From assembly GCA_036873755.1 (NCBI GenBank), contig JAVTVY010036923.1, forward strand, positions 62,001 to 126,000: a stretch of 64,000 bases of DNA, in the 5' to 3' direction. Every line of letters begins with the position of its first letter. Position 1 is the stretch's first letter. Source of the DNA: Hanleya hanleyi. Taxonomy: Eukaryota > Mollusca > Polyplacophora > Lepidopleurida > Hanleyidae. Below, piece after piece: positions 46,861 to 58,887 of this stretch. The notes below the pieces were generated by a model that saw nothing but the letters and a program-made list of their open reading frames with translations, had not been told where the DNA came from and did not search any database. Both the position numbers and the translations under genes were made by a program.

Positions 46861-48840
46861 GAAAAACTTTTCCTACGAATACAGCGAAAGCTACCTTCGC
46901 GCGAATAATACTGCATTTGCCGTACGGCAAATAACACTCTTCCTGATGAACAACAAAGTCGGATGCTCAGAGATAATGACTTTAAGGTCAGTACCCCTCG
47001 AATGTAGCCCATTAGCAATCTGACAGCATCTCTTGAGGATATACTGATCAATGATTTGCCATCTGAAGATCCTAGATGGTATCTTAAATGAATTTCGATT
47101 TCAAACTTTACTCTCTTTTGATGAAGCAGAATTCTGACACTCTGATAATTATTTGGCGGCAGGAGATATGACCGACAGTGGTGATTAGGGTTTTCTTGCC
47201 AGATGATCTTTGACATGATCAATCGAAATTTCTATCGTCTTGCTCGCCCAGGATTTTAACCTGTGATGTCACAATGATAATTTTCCCGCCGAAAGGATTT
47301 GCCAATAGGAAGGTTTATGTGTGTCTGAGAAAATAATTTCATATCACGAAGAAAGTGGTCAAACAGATGAGGCCAAGGGCCATTTACAACGAAAGTGCAA
47401 CTTACAGATTACGTATGAACAGACATGTGTGGCGAAGGTATCCTCAACATCAATACATTATTTTACTCTCATGGGTTGAACAAATCTTAAAAAAGCTGCT
47501 GACATAAATGTGCCATATTAGCAAAAGTGAGAGATTGTTCTCCAATTCAAATGACATTCAGTTTCCACACGTTTATGTTTGTCGTCAAATTATCTAATGG
47601 GTTTGTTCTTTTTTTCGTCGGAATGTATGTACGGTTATTTATTTTGAGAAGATCCGATGATAGTCTCTATCGTTGATTCTGTACAGCAAATGTGTTGCCC
47701 GCCGGCATTGCTGCGCAGCGTCGAACAGGATTTCTTTATCTAGATACAGCTAATCACAGGTCAGTTGAACGAGGTCGACCCGGTTAGCAGTTGACACCAT
47801 TTTAAGGTCAAATAAGTTGTCTGTTTCCGGTCAACGTGAACGTCGTTCATGAACCATTGTTCACGTTAGTTTCTTACAGTGAAAATGTGCTTTAAATTTT
47901 AGTTAATACTTGGCAGGCCAAGACAAGACAAACTGTGAAGTTAAAAAAAATAAAAAATACAAACAAATGTTATATGCATATATATTGAATCATCTGTGTA
48001 TTCGTCCCGAATCATTGAATTAGTATGGAAATGAGCTGATTTTCAGGCTTCAATCCCATTGGGCTCTGGGAAGTATTTCCCACTTCCAAATGACTATATG
48101 GAGTGGAAGTGATATATTTATTGCGAAATAATAAATAAAGATAGGGGATCACCATACTTTTTTCTGATTCGCTCCTTTTCTGTCTTGGGGGTCATCTCGA
48201 ATGTATTTATAAGGTTGCCTTTTGGCTGGAAGTGATTACGGATGAATTAATTGCGGTACCACGTTGATGATATCTGCAAGAGATGGAATTAATTGATGAC
48301 GTCTGGGGATTAAACAGCAGCTATATTACTCCACAGGAAAGCCTCTCTAGGTGCCTCACACTAGAATACAGAGGATTCTAAGACGTCTCTCACGCTCAAG
48401 TAGCATCCTAAGCCGTCCAATCTTTGAATCTGCATGACAGGTCACTTTTGGTCATGCCTATTCCACGTTCAAACGGTTAGTATTATGTATAAATGGTTCT
48501 GCGATGATAGATATCGATCTGTTGTTAATCATATCCTGACATGTTTGGACACTAAAATTAAAAAATTACCATGTTATAGCTTCATTCGTATGGAAATGAA
48601 CGTGATCGACTCCTTCAAACTACCTAATGTGAGAACATGAATATTTCATGTTCGTGACATTGCATAACATGTTTGATCGTATATCACTAATTAGAAAAAA
48701 ACCCATAGAATGTTAAAAGCGCGTACCGTATCACTTTTGACCACAAACAAAATAGGTTATTGACCTAATAGATAGCATGCTTCTGTGTTATTTTATTCTA
48801 AAATAAAAACGATCGACAAGTGATACAGATAAAGATGTGA
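46861..48840. repeat. Segmental tandem duplication, unit 2
   Basis: Second unit directly abutting the first, ~2.0 kb because of several small deletions and one insertion (about 48240-48320) relative to unit 1. Divergence is visible throughout, so this is not a recent event. ORFs at 46797-47222 (minus) and 48434-48640 do not match conserved frames in unit 1. Confidence 0.8.
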
Positions 48841-49739
48841 TGCCAACATAACATAAACTTGTATTCGCCGCTATTACAGAGACGATCGTATAATAACAGC
48901 GATAACAGGGGGTTTATGAGCCATTGAAAATCAGTCATGCGAATAATTAAAAGTTAATCTGTCATTATCTGTCTGCCTCTGTATAGTCTATCAGCTTCTT
49001 AAGATGTCGTTAAGCTAGGGGGTTAAACGAAACAAACGCCAACGGAACCATTACATGTGTTGTTAACGCCCGATAGCATTAATATAGCTGATAATGACAT
49101 AGCCGAATTGCTCTACAGGCATTGTCATCCCACATATCAAATGATAGTGATTTAGCTCTTGTTTTTCTGCCGTCCTTGTATCATTGTTACTTCATTTGCC
49201 GATAAGTTGAAAGGAAGATATACCCTCGTAAACTAAAAGACATGCTGTCGTTGTTAAGTTGCTCAGACCTGGTGCAAACTTAAGGACTGAAGAGTGTTCG
49301 ACGTACAGCAGATATACATCAACGGGACAGAGTGAGTAAACATTTCCTTTGAATAAAAATGTGTAAAATGTTATCGTTCAAAAATCTGTAAAGCAACAGG
49401 GCAATATGAGCATATGTATGTGGTTGAAAGAGCGGCGCGGAAGGCCGGATGTGGGCTTAATGGTGGCTTAACGCAGAAAAATCGAAGGATTGTTACACGC
49501 CCGCCAAAAGTGTATTTTTTGCATGCTGGTTGTCTAGAGTTCTTGCAGCACGAAAATCTTTGTCTGCAAGCTGAATTCTTAATTTCACGACTTTTATTCC
49601 ATTTTTGCTGACAGAGGGGTTTTGAGATATGTTTGTGTAAAGCCAATTTCTCACGTTTTGAAGTTGGCCATAGTAGAGACACATGTACACTCCTGAAACA
49701 AAGTTTCCGGCATAGCACGTAATCTATCTTGACAAATGC
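48841..49739. other. Non-coding stretch
   Basis: Nothing recognised. 'gttacacgcccgccaaaagt' at 49492 resembles the head of the tandem-core elements but no gtccgtcc run follows. Confidence 0.4.
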
Positions 49740-51177
49740 GGGTCTAATCGACTATGGTGGAATTCAAAATGGTCGCCATCTGGCGTTTGTTACGGTGTCA
49801 GGAACATCCTTTTCCCCATATTGAAGTCGCTCGGATACTGGTCAACATGATATCTCAAGAACCGTCAGATCGAGCTGAAACATGGTCAATGGCTAGAGGG
49901 CTATGTCGAGGAGCGCATATACGAATTACAACCTGATTTGTCTGTTGGAATGTTGGCCATCTTGGATTGACCTAGAATTATTCAAAGATCTTTTCCTCCA
50001 GACAGTTAACCCGAATGACTTGAAACTTGGTATACACGATCACAGAACTGCACTCTCTTCAATGTGTTCAAGGCAACTTGATCGGTTGAAAAATATGGCC
50101 ACCATTAACGAATCAATTTTGGCAGCCATCTAGGATTTTACACTGTTTTCAGAATTGACCTGTTTTGATGGGACAAATGTCGTTTTATGTGTAAACATGG
50201 TCTACAACTTCGATTACAGCAGTCATTTACTTCTAAAATGCACCATTGCCTCAATGAGACCTCCAAAAGTATTTTTCTTATTCTTTTTTATTCCAAGGAT
50301 ACGTGTGGTGTCAATAATTTCGTTGACATGAGGTTATGTACTTCGACCTATCGGTCAGGACCGTAGTCCGAAAAAATTGTGAAAGGGTGCAGAAACGGAA
50401 GCTACTCAGATGTTCACATAATTTCGCGAAACTTTGACGAAAGTTTGCCTTCAATTGTTAGGGTGACAGCATACCTGGAAGCAAGTGTTAGTGTTTGATC
50501 AGCCAGAGCACGCAAAACTTAATAAAACGCCGAGAAACAAATACAAATGATAATCATGGCGTAGTTACCATGGTTACAGTGACTTCAGCAGCCAATTTGA
50601 GCAGCAAATACAAAACTGGTAATTTTTTTTGGAGTGGATTAATCTCTTTGATAATTTGCCTCTCTAATAAAATAGTAAAACGTACGTAATCTTAAAACCG
50701 TTATAGGCACCAAAATCACCATTCTGGGCAAAAACTAAAAAATCCTGCTGTATCGTTCTTGGGTTTCTGAACATTTTCTACATGGAAATCATGGCAAACT
50801 CGCTGCAGGAAAACTTGTATAAACAGTTAACCTCCAATAAGCCAAGTCTAGATAATGCTTTTTTCGACACTTTTCTGTGACGTTCTTTTCAGTAACTTCT
50901 GAACACTACCCTATCTCCGGAACGGCAAAAACTTGTTAGCTGACACTCCTTGACCTTATAGATCGTCAGCTTGGAGTTATATAAGCCTATTTCAATAAAA
51001 AGCAGAGGATTATGGGCAAATTCAAAATGACGACCATGTGACCAGGACCAGAAAAGTGATGCTTTAATCACATTTCTTCAAAATTCTTGCTTTTCTGCGG
51101 GGAAAAGTGAAGAACCTAGAGCATAGTCTGAGGGATGCACACATTTGATCAAAATGATCTGTAAGGCTGCTTACAAG
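49740..51177. repeat. Dispersed repeat with 'atggtcgccatctt'-type phrases
   Basis: Phrases such as 'ttcaaaatggtcgccatctg', 'ttggccatcttggattgac', 'atatggccaccattaacg' and 'ttcaaaatgacgaccatgtg' recur here, at 10.5 kb and at 53.06 kb. I take it as degenerate repeat DNA continuing on both sides of the inserted element at 51178-52580. No ORF. Confidence 0.4.
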
Positions 51178-52580
51178 ATACCCCCCGTAAGGCATAGATA
51201 CATGTTGGTGGTTAACGCGTCACGAGTAAGTTGAATGGCATTGTGTCGTGTGGCGATGGAAATGACATTTGATAGAAATTGAAGAATATTTGTAGTGGAA
51301 TATAAGTATACAGGTTATAGTAGTTTATGGGTAAGTTCATTTAGATTGCGTTTGGTGGCGGTATGGTATGTAACTAGTTGACAATGAGACCTCGCTCGGT
51401 CGTGACTACGGTTAACCGATTCTCTACAAGGTCTCTTGGTATGGTAGCTGCATACCAAATTTGAGAGGAATCCAAGTAGCGGTTGTCAAATTATGCTCCG
51501 GAAACGAAATGTTACGGACCAACTGAGAAAACTCTGTCCATAGGTGGCGCCACCTGTAGATGCACACGCGCCAAACGCAATCCCAAGCGAGGAATCATGG
51601 TATGGTAGCTACATACAAAATTTGAGAAGAATCCAATTAGCTGTTGTCAAGTTATGCTCCGGAAACTAAATGTTACGGATCGACAAGAGAAATTTTTGAC
51701 CCTAGGTGGCGCCACCTGTAGATGCACATGCGCCAAGCGCAATCCCAAGCGCGGTCTCATGGTATGGTAGCTGCATACCAAATTTGAGAGGAATCCAAGT
51801 AGCGGTTGTCAAGTTATGCTCCGGAAACGAAATGTTACGGAGCGGCAAGAGAAAGTTTTGACTCTAGGTGGTGCCACTTGTAGACGCACTTGCGCCAAAC
51901 GCAATCCCAAGCGAGGTCTCATGGTATGGTAGCTGCATACCAAATTTGAGAGAAATCCAAGTAGCGGTTGTCAAGTTATGCTCCGGAAACGAAATGTTAC
52001 GGCAGACAAGAGAAGGTTTTGACCCTAGGTGGCGCCACCTGTAGACGCACATGCCAAACGCAATCCCAAGCGATGTCTCATGGTATGGTAGCTGCATACC
52101 AAATTTGAGAGGAATCCAACTAGCGGTTGTCAAGTTATGCTCCAGAAACGAAATGTTATGGACCGACAAGAGAAAGTTTTGACCCTAGGTGGCGCCACCT
52201 GTAGACGCACATGCGCCAAACGCAATCCCAAGCGAGGTCTCATGGTATGGTAGCTGCATACCAAATTTGAGAGAAATCCAAGTAGCGGTTGTCAAGTTAT
52301 GCTCCGGAAACGAAATGTTACGGCAGATAAGAGAAAGTTTTGACCCTAGGTGGCGCCACTTGTAGACGCATATGCACCAAACGCAATCCCAATCGAGGTC
52401 TCATGGTATGGTAGCTGCATACCAAATTTGAGAGAAATCCGAGTAGAGGTTTTCAAGTTATGATCCGGAAACGAAATGTTAAGGACGGACGGACGTACGG
52501 ACGTACTGACGGACGAACGGACGGTCAAGCTGAAACCATTATACGCCGCCTACACTACGTGTACGGGGGGTATAAAAATA
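51178..52580 (-). mobile_element. Tandem-core transposon, ~161-bp unit x7, minus orientation
   Basis: In minus orientation the head is 'tttttataccccccgtacac' followed by 'gtagtgtaggcggcgtataa' and runs of 'gtccgtcc' type. The tail is 'acggggggtatctt' at 51178. Seven ~161-bp units start near 51438, 51598, 51761, 51922, 52080, 52241 and 52404, each with 'ggtatggtagctgcatacca', 'tgctccggaaacgaaatgtt' and 'ggtggcgccacctgtagacg'. Non-coding. Confidence 0.75.
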
Positions 52581-52589
52581 TTTTATCCG

Positions 52590-52830
52590 CTTCAGATTAT
52601 TATTTACTTATTTATCATGTAGGTTTTGCGAAGAGAACACATAAATAAAAAAAAATAATAAATCGTCAAAAAAAAATGTCTTTTTTGAAAATAACGTGAG
52701 TGTGACGTCATCTTGGCCGCCATCTTGGATTTGTTTTCACATTTGTTAGTAGAGCTTGACCCAAGGGTGTAGTGTGGAAAATTTCAGCTACTTAGCTCAA
52801 TTGGTAAGAAAAATATTTAGGTGGGATGGG
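52590..52830 (+). repeat. Dispersed repeat copy (as at 10170-10565)
   Basis: 'gttttgcgaagagaacac', 'ccatcttggatttgttttca', 'agagcttgacccaagggtgt' and 'agctcaattggtaag' match the reverse complement of 10170-10565. Confidence 0.6.
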
Positions 52831-54116
52831 GCCGAAATGCCCCTCCTTCTTGTGACTCACAGACCTGGAAAGGTCCCAAATCGCCCAGGCCAGTAGCCTC
52901 ATGTCAACGAATGAATATTGAGCCATCAAACTTTGCAGCTCAGAAGACAGTGCTAGGCTTAAATTTAGTCAAGTTGTTTACCATATACATGGAAAACTTA
53001 GTAGAATAATTAAATAATGGCGACTGTGGGACTTACCTTATATTTCATACATTATAACGTTGTCACCACAATGGTCGCCATTTTGAATTTTTCCGCACCG
53101 TCTCACAGTGCAATAATTCAATGCATGAACCCACATTAATGTCAATACTACTGTCCTCCAGACTGCAAAGTTTGAAGACCCAATATTCAACCTTTCAAAC
53201 GTCATTGAGAATAAAGTTCTAGAAAAGGGCAAAAAAAGTCCATTTTTTCGGTTTTGCTTTTGGAAGAATAACCTAAGAATAGCAAATCTATTTATTTTGA
53301 CGTCGTACTTTAATATTTTTTCTGCAGCCGAGGATTTTTCGAAAATATGATTCCATGTGATGCTTCAGTGAAACAAAATGACACTTAAACGGCGTGTAAC
53401 GATAATTTCACTAAGCCACCTAACTATAAATAGCACTACGGGATTTTTAATGAACCTGTCTATGGACGTTTCAATGTATCTGAAGAAACTTGCACTGCGA
53501 CACGATTGGCGAGACAAGAACGACATGACGGCCATATTACATACGCCGCTGGGAGCACGTGCACTGAGCGGTAGGGCGATCGGCTAGCACCTTGATGGTG
53601 GGTCATGTAGAATCGTAGATGGGGAGTCTCATCTTCGTTACATCAAACCAATTTCTACGTTCCCACTTCGAACTTCAGAGCGTGAGCGTAGAAATTGGCT
53701 TGGTGAACGGAGATCGAGGATCAGGAAACTTAAAGCAATAACACAGTCATATGCATATAAACAAACACATTTATAGAAATGAAACGGCCAGGTGTGCCAA
53801 GTCACGGCAGACAGCATAAAGATGAAGGAGAACTCCCCGACATGTGCATAGATACAATGAGTAGACAAAGTAATACTATACCTAAACGCCTTTCGATGCA
53901 TAAAATTGGAAACGGTACTTGAGTTGACAAGAAGGTGATTTCGATACTTTCCAATAACACATCCACATGATTGAAGCATGTGGACATCAAGGTTTAAGCA
54001 ATCGCGCCAAACAGTTTTCATACTCAATTTCAGAGATTTGACTGAGTGAAGTATGGTATCAAATGGAATATTTCATAAATCAGCATTTGTACCTCCACAT
54101 CCTCCAATATTTTCAT
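52831..54116. other. Non-coding stretch with a 64-bp solo hairpin
   Basis: At 53643-53706 the terminus of the AATTTCTACGTTCCCACTTC MITE family is present as a short hairpin ('ccaatttctacgttccca' against 'gcgtagaaattggcttgg') with the element body missing. Otherwise nothing recognised. Confidence 0.45.
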
Positions 54117-55563
54117 CCCCCGCCAGACCCTAGGCGGGGGATATAGAATTGCTGTTTCTGTGTGGGTGTGTGTGCGTGCGTCATGTTTTTCCGTTAATTC
54201 GATAACTTCAAAACTATTGATCAAATTCACTTCAAATTTTAGCTGAAGGTATAATTGAGAATAGACTTCGGCCTATTGATTTGGGGTAACTATGTCGAAG
54301 GTCAAGATCACTTGGACTAGAAAATGTGCAAAAGGAGGGAAATGTCCAGTTCCTGCTGACGAATTGGCACCAAACATTAAGTATGTAATACCGATGGGGT
54401 AAAGACGAAAGTTATTTTATGTTTAGATCAAAAGGTCAAGGGTCAAGTTCACTCAAGCGCAGAAAACCTGTAAAAAATGGAAAATCTTCCGCTTCAAGCC
54501 CAGAATTGGTTCCAAACTTGATGCCTACCTTGCAGATAGGGCAGAGAATAGTCCTATTTACTTTGCCGTCAAACATTCAGACAAAGGTCAAGGTCACCTA
54601 GGCCAAAACATGTGGGAAAGGTGGGAAATTGTGAACTCCAGTTCAGAGATGTGGTTTATGATCAAATTCCATGTATACTCCAAACTCATTGCAAGTAATT
54701 GATTTTGACTGATTATTACCTCTCGGCCAAATTTGGCCAAAGTTTTATAGTCATCGGCATCGTCTGTCTGTCCATCTATCTGTCCATCGTCGTTATGGAC
54801 ACAATATGTCTCGAAGTACTATAGCCAGGCTTACGAAATTCATACTACAGTTGCACTTGGTGATGGAACAGAAGCCTATTGAAAACGACTGACCTTGACC
54901 TCATTAAAAAGGTCAAATTCTAGTTTTGCAATATTTTTATAATGATTATAGTTAGGTACCCAAATTCATATTGCACAGACGAACTTGAACCCTTCCATTG
55001 ACTGACCTTGACTGGCCTTGACATATTTTTACAAGGTCAGTCGCCGTTTATTGACATATCTTGAAGAATTATACTTACAGCCAGGCTTTAAGATACATCA
55101 TTCTTTAGATGACGACTTTACAACGAATATTATGGATTAAGAATACTTATCAGCGATACGGATTGGATATTTTTGGAACATCATGATGTCTTGCCGGCAT
55201 CATTGAAAACTGTTGACCGCTTCTCTCTTGCAGGAAACAAGCCTATGTTTATGTATACTATGATTGCCTTCTTGAATTTGGTGCTAATACTGTTATATGG
55301 AATATGGAATAGGTCTTTGGATTATGGACGAGGATATTCTCTAATGGACGACGGCTGAATTATGAATGACGGACAGACGCGTGTAATTTCAAATTAATTA
55401 TGTGTATGCATGTGGCGATGATTGACCTTGACCAATTTTTTCAAGGTCAGATTCCATTTAGTTATTTTCCCTTTGAACCATATAAGTGCTAATATTTTGT
55501 TTGCTTGTCTCACCTGACTGTGGAAAATCTGGCGGGGGATATGTGACCTCGCGGCTCTTGTTT
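54117..55563 (+). mobile_element. Tandem-core transposon with C5/G5 hairpin ends
   Basis: Head cccccgccagaccctaggcg plus 'ggggatat', tail 'tggcgggggatatgtgacct' and 'cgcggctcttgttt'. The interior has degenerate AGGTCA-containing units, and a second head-like block near 54719 ('ctcggccaaatttggccaaa' then 'tctgtctgtccatctatctg'). A Penelope-like 3' module (55086-55385) interrupts it. Architecture as at 10588-12064. Confidence 0.65.
55086..55385 (+). repeat. Penelope-like 3' module, copy 4 (5'-truncated insertion)
   Basis: About 300 bp: 'atcattctttagatgacg', 'cttgcaggaaacaagccta', 'gtgctaatactgttatatgg', 'tctaatggacgacggctgaa'. It breaks the 'gccaggcttt' unit of the surrounding element. No RT sequence precedes it, so it looks like a 5'-truncated retro-insertion. 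Confidence 0.55.
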
Positions 55564-56226
55564 AGTTATGAACTTTTGTTTTAATCAAAAGGCCACTCAA
55601 ATTCTACCGAGTATCTTAAATCGTTGACCATTGATAACAGGGACACGACTTTAAAAAAATCCACTCAGTAGTTCTCAATAACCGCAATAATTTAAATACG
55701 ATAGACGATTATTCTTAGCGTGCAGTGCTGAGCGTAACGTATGCCCTGACATTCGTAACGTCGTTACGCAATCTATCGACGAGGCGGTGAACTGCAACTC
55801 CCGCGATCAATCTTAATCGTATATATCATTCAATATCTGGACTGCAAAAGCTTCCCTGATTTAAACCACATATTTATATGAATCACAGCAACCGAGGGGT
55901 TTTGGACCCATTGGGCCATTTTTATTCGACTGTGTGTGTTAGTTTGATGCATGTCTAATCCAATTGATGTTGAGAATGTGGAGAGACAATTTCGTCTTCG
56001 CCGTTTCGTTTTCCGCAACATTTTAGAGAAATTGCCACTCTCTGAACCTACCACTGTGAATGGAACAGCCGACGCCTCCCTGACTGACCCTGTCTGTTGT
56101 ATTCGTACGATCAAAACTTAGTCCGTGAAGGGGGTCCGTGGTCGCATCAGTGCGTGAACTACCGCTAACCTCATCGTTATGTGCTGAAGAGACTATGATA
56201 GGTGGGCGCACGCGTTAGTCTTCGAC
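55564..56226. other. Non-coding stretch
   Basis: Nothing recognised. Confidence 0.4.
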
Positions 56227-57602
56227 CGTATGGCAAGTTGTTTTACTATTTATTCAGTATTTGGTGATATGATCAAACATTTGCTGATATCAGCAAATAT
56301 TTGCTGATATCATCAATCATTTTATGATATCACTAATGGGTTTGCTGGCATCAATAACGTATTTGCAAATCATTTGATGATATCAGCAAATACGCTTTAT
56401 TTGTTGTTCAGCAAATGATTTGTTGATATCATCAAATGGTTTGATGATATCAGCAAATACTTTATATTTGATGATATCATTAAACATGGCGAAATGTCAA
56501 AGTAGGAACCATAACGTTTAAGCCTCCCTGTTCAGAACGAGAATAAACCTCCTTACAGTGCATACTCCGGTTGACAGGCTCACTCCACTATTTTCATGTT
56601 CTCGATAGCGGAGGTTGACCTTTACGTCCTGGCCATGACGCAATGTGACGGGTCCACCACGCGCATGAGTTTCTGTGTAAATCCGATTGGATCCCCCCCC
56701 CCCACGCGCAAGGTCAACACAGATATAACTCAGAATTGAAAATTGATCGGAACGTTCAACAAACAGCGCCTGAGTTTACAGGCGCATGCTCAGATAGATA
56801 CCCTCACACAATTCGTTCAATCTGTAACGGCTTTTACACAAATACCCACATCATACAAAGATCAAAAGAAGCCATATAGATTCATTGATTCTTGGCTAGT
56901 TCTATCTATGTTGTAAGAGCTTTGCCCCGTTACGGGTCGGTGAAGAGCCGAAGAGATTTATTTGTTGTTGTATGTACGGGTATGCCTTAACTCCTGCCTT
57001 AAAAGCCAGCCAGTGATAGCACGACTATCGCAGGTATCGGTTTTGCACTTTATATGTACACACCATGCTCCATGCTGACACATTCGTTACACTGAATTCC
57101 CCTTCCGTCTCACTCCCTTTATACTGAAATGCTGATCACATGGAAAAGTTTATCCCATGCCCTTGTATTGTTATATTAGTATAGTTTGACGTATGATATA
57201 TACTGGTGTTTTGATGGCAGCGGCTATTAAACATATTCCCTACATCACCCAAACCACTGTAGTTGTGTTTGATTCATTTATTGTCATTGTCTGACTCTTT
57301 AATTAAGTAGTAAATGTAATTTGTCGGTAGAGGTCTTTACCAGTGGGTATTAATTAATTTATCAAAACATTTAGGCTTATTTTCACTTTCCGCCATATTT
57401 AATGATATCATCAAATGATTTGCTGATATCAGCAGTCTATTTGCTGATATCATCAAATCATTTGGTGATATCACTAAATCATTTACAGATATCAGCAAAT
57501 CAGCAAATCATTTGATGATAATAGCAAATCATTTGATGATATCAGCAAATCTTTAAAGATAACAGAAAATGCCGAATAAAAAGTAAAACGACTTGCCATA
57601 CG
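56227..57602. mobile_element. 1.38-kb TIR element with GATATC palindrome arrays
   Basis: Ends cgtatggcaagttgttttac (56227) and gtaaaacgacttgccatacg (ends 57602) are inverse copies. The inverted arms run ~230-280 bp inward to 'catggcgaaa' (about 56485) and 'ttccgccata' (about 57390). Each arm is an array of perfect 18-bp palindromes such as TTTGCTGATATCAGCAAA and TTTGATGATATCATCAAA and their hybrids. The ~880-bp centre has no ORF and an 11-base poly-C run (56693-56703). No transposase; no clear TSD. Confidence 0.8.
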
Positions 57603-58109
57603 AACGTAAGATCCTGCAGCGACATATAGTAAATGTCTTTAATTAATGTAATAAGATTTGATGAAACGTTAATAGGGCATCACGGTGTGTGGTATAATTG
57701 GTGGGGCGATATAGCTTGGAGTATGTATATATATAACGGTGTATATGAGCGGTTACGAGTATTTGATATATGACTGGCTGAGAAATTATGACGTCGCTCT
57801 AGCCACAAAATGTGCATCCCACTGTAGTAGCCAGAAACCTATACTGTGTAACATTATCCCAAATGTTGGACCGTACTATAGACGATATATTTTCGTAGAC
57901 GCACAACACCGTAAATCCGATATCCTATGAATATTATCATTTCATATCATACCTATTTCCAACTGTTCGCTCTCCTTTGAATACATTGTTTGAATAAGCA
58001 GAATACACACCTAGTATACATGTTTGGCCTTGGTCTGGTTGGAGTAACATTAGTTTGGAAATTATATCTTCTATACCAGAGTGCGTACTATCTGATACAT
58101 TTTCATTTT
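57603..58109. other. Non-coding stretch
   Basis: Nothing recognised. Confidence 0.4.
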
Positions 58110-58472
58110 ATCAAGCCAATTTCTACGTTTCCACTTCGAACTTGCCTTGATATATCTGGACCCCTTCAATGTTCAAATAACTTAAAAATAGACACGAGAC
58201 GCCACTGACCTCGAAAACATTTGAATTTCGAAATGGGTGGTAGAAGAGCGTTATTGATTGGCTGACCTATATAATGGGCTAATATAAACACCATATTAGG
58301 AGGAATGACGCCGCTAGTTGAGGATGATGTCACTCCACACACAATCGGTGTGCAGGTTCTAATTTAATCGATCGTTCGCAGGTGAAATTTACACCTCGGA
58401 TTTTGAACACTGAAGGGGGTCAGATAAATCAAGGCAGGTTCGAAGTGGGAACCTAGAAGTTGGCTGGATAAA
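58110..58472 (+). mobile_element. MITE (AATTTCTACGTTCCCACTTC family), full copy, 5' of the GT31 gene
   Basis: Left terminus 'agccaatttctacgtttcca' with 'acttcgaacttgccttgata' is inverted at the right as 'tcaaggcaggttcgaagtgg' and 'gaacctagaagttggct'. The TIR is ~70 bp. The body matches 14107-14595. It lies about 400 bp upstream of the glycosyltransferase exon, in its presumed 5' intron. Confidence 0.75.
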
Positions 58473-58871
58473 ATGAAGATGTATCTGATACTGTTAGTAC
58501 TATAAGATATCGTGTAGATTTCACCGTCAGAACTCTTACAGGGTACAGACGTGAAATAGTTGGGTCAAAAGGATTCAAAATGTTTGATTTAAAATGGAAT
58601 GTGACCCAATTTCTTTGGATCTGTCACATCTATGCTCAAAAGTACCTCGTCAATTTGACACAATCCTTCTGACAGTGTTCTCTTCTGTTTGATGGGCAAA
58701 GATTTAGATAGTTCCTGCGATCATTACTAACAATCGAATATATGTTGCTGTCTTTAAAAGCCTTAACGGACGACGGCTTGCTACTGGATGGTGAATCTGA
58801 CATCTGCAATTCCTATCTTCACCACGCATACAGCATGCATATTATTCATATTCCATGTTGTTCTATTGCAG
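58473..58871. other. Presumed intron end before the GT31 coding exon
   Basis: No ORF. It ends in 'ttgttctattgcag' (to 58871), a good splice acceptor, so a 5' UTR exon probably lies upstream. Confidence 0.5.
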
Positions 58872-58887
58872 ATCATTCCAAAACCCG

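Noticed and set aside
58855..58887. Upstream Met (MLFYCRSFQNP) as start of the GT31 protein
   Set aside because: It spans a strong splice acceptor (ttctattgcag, ending 58871). The Met at 58888 leaves a normal short tail before the signal anchor.
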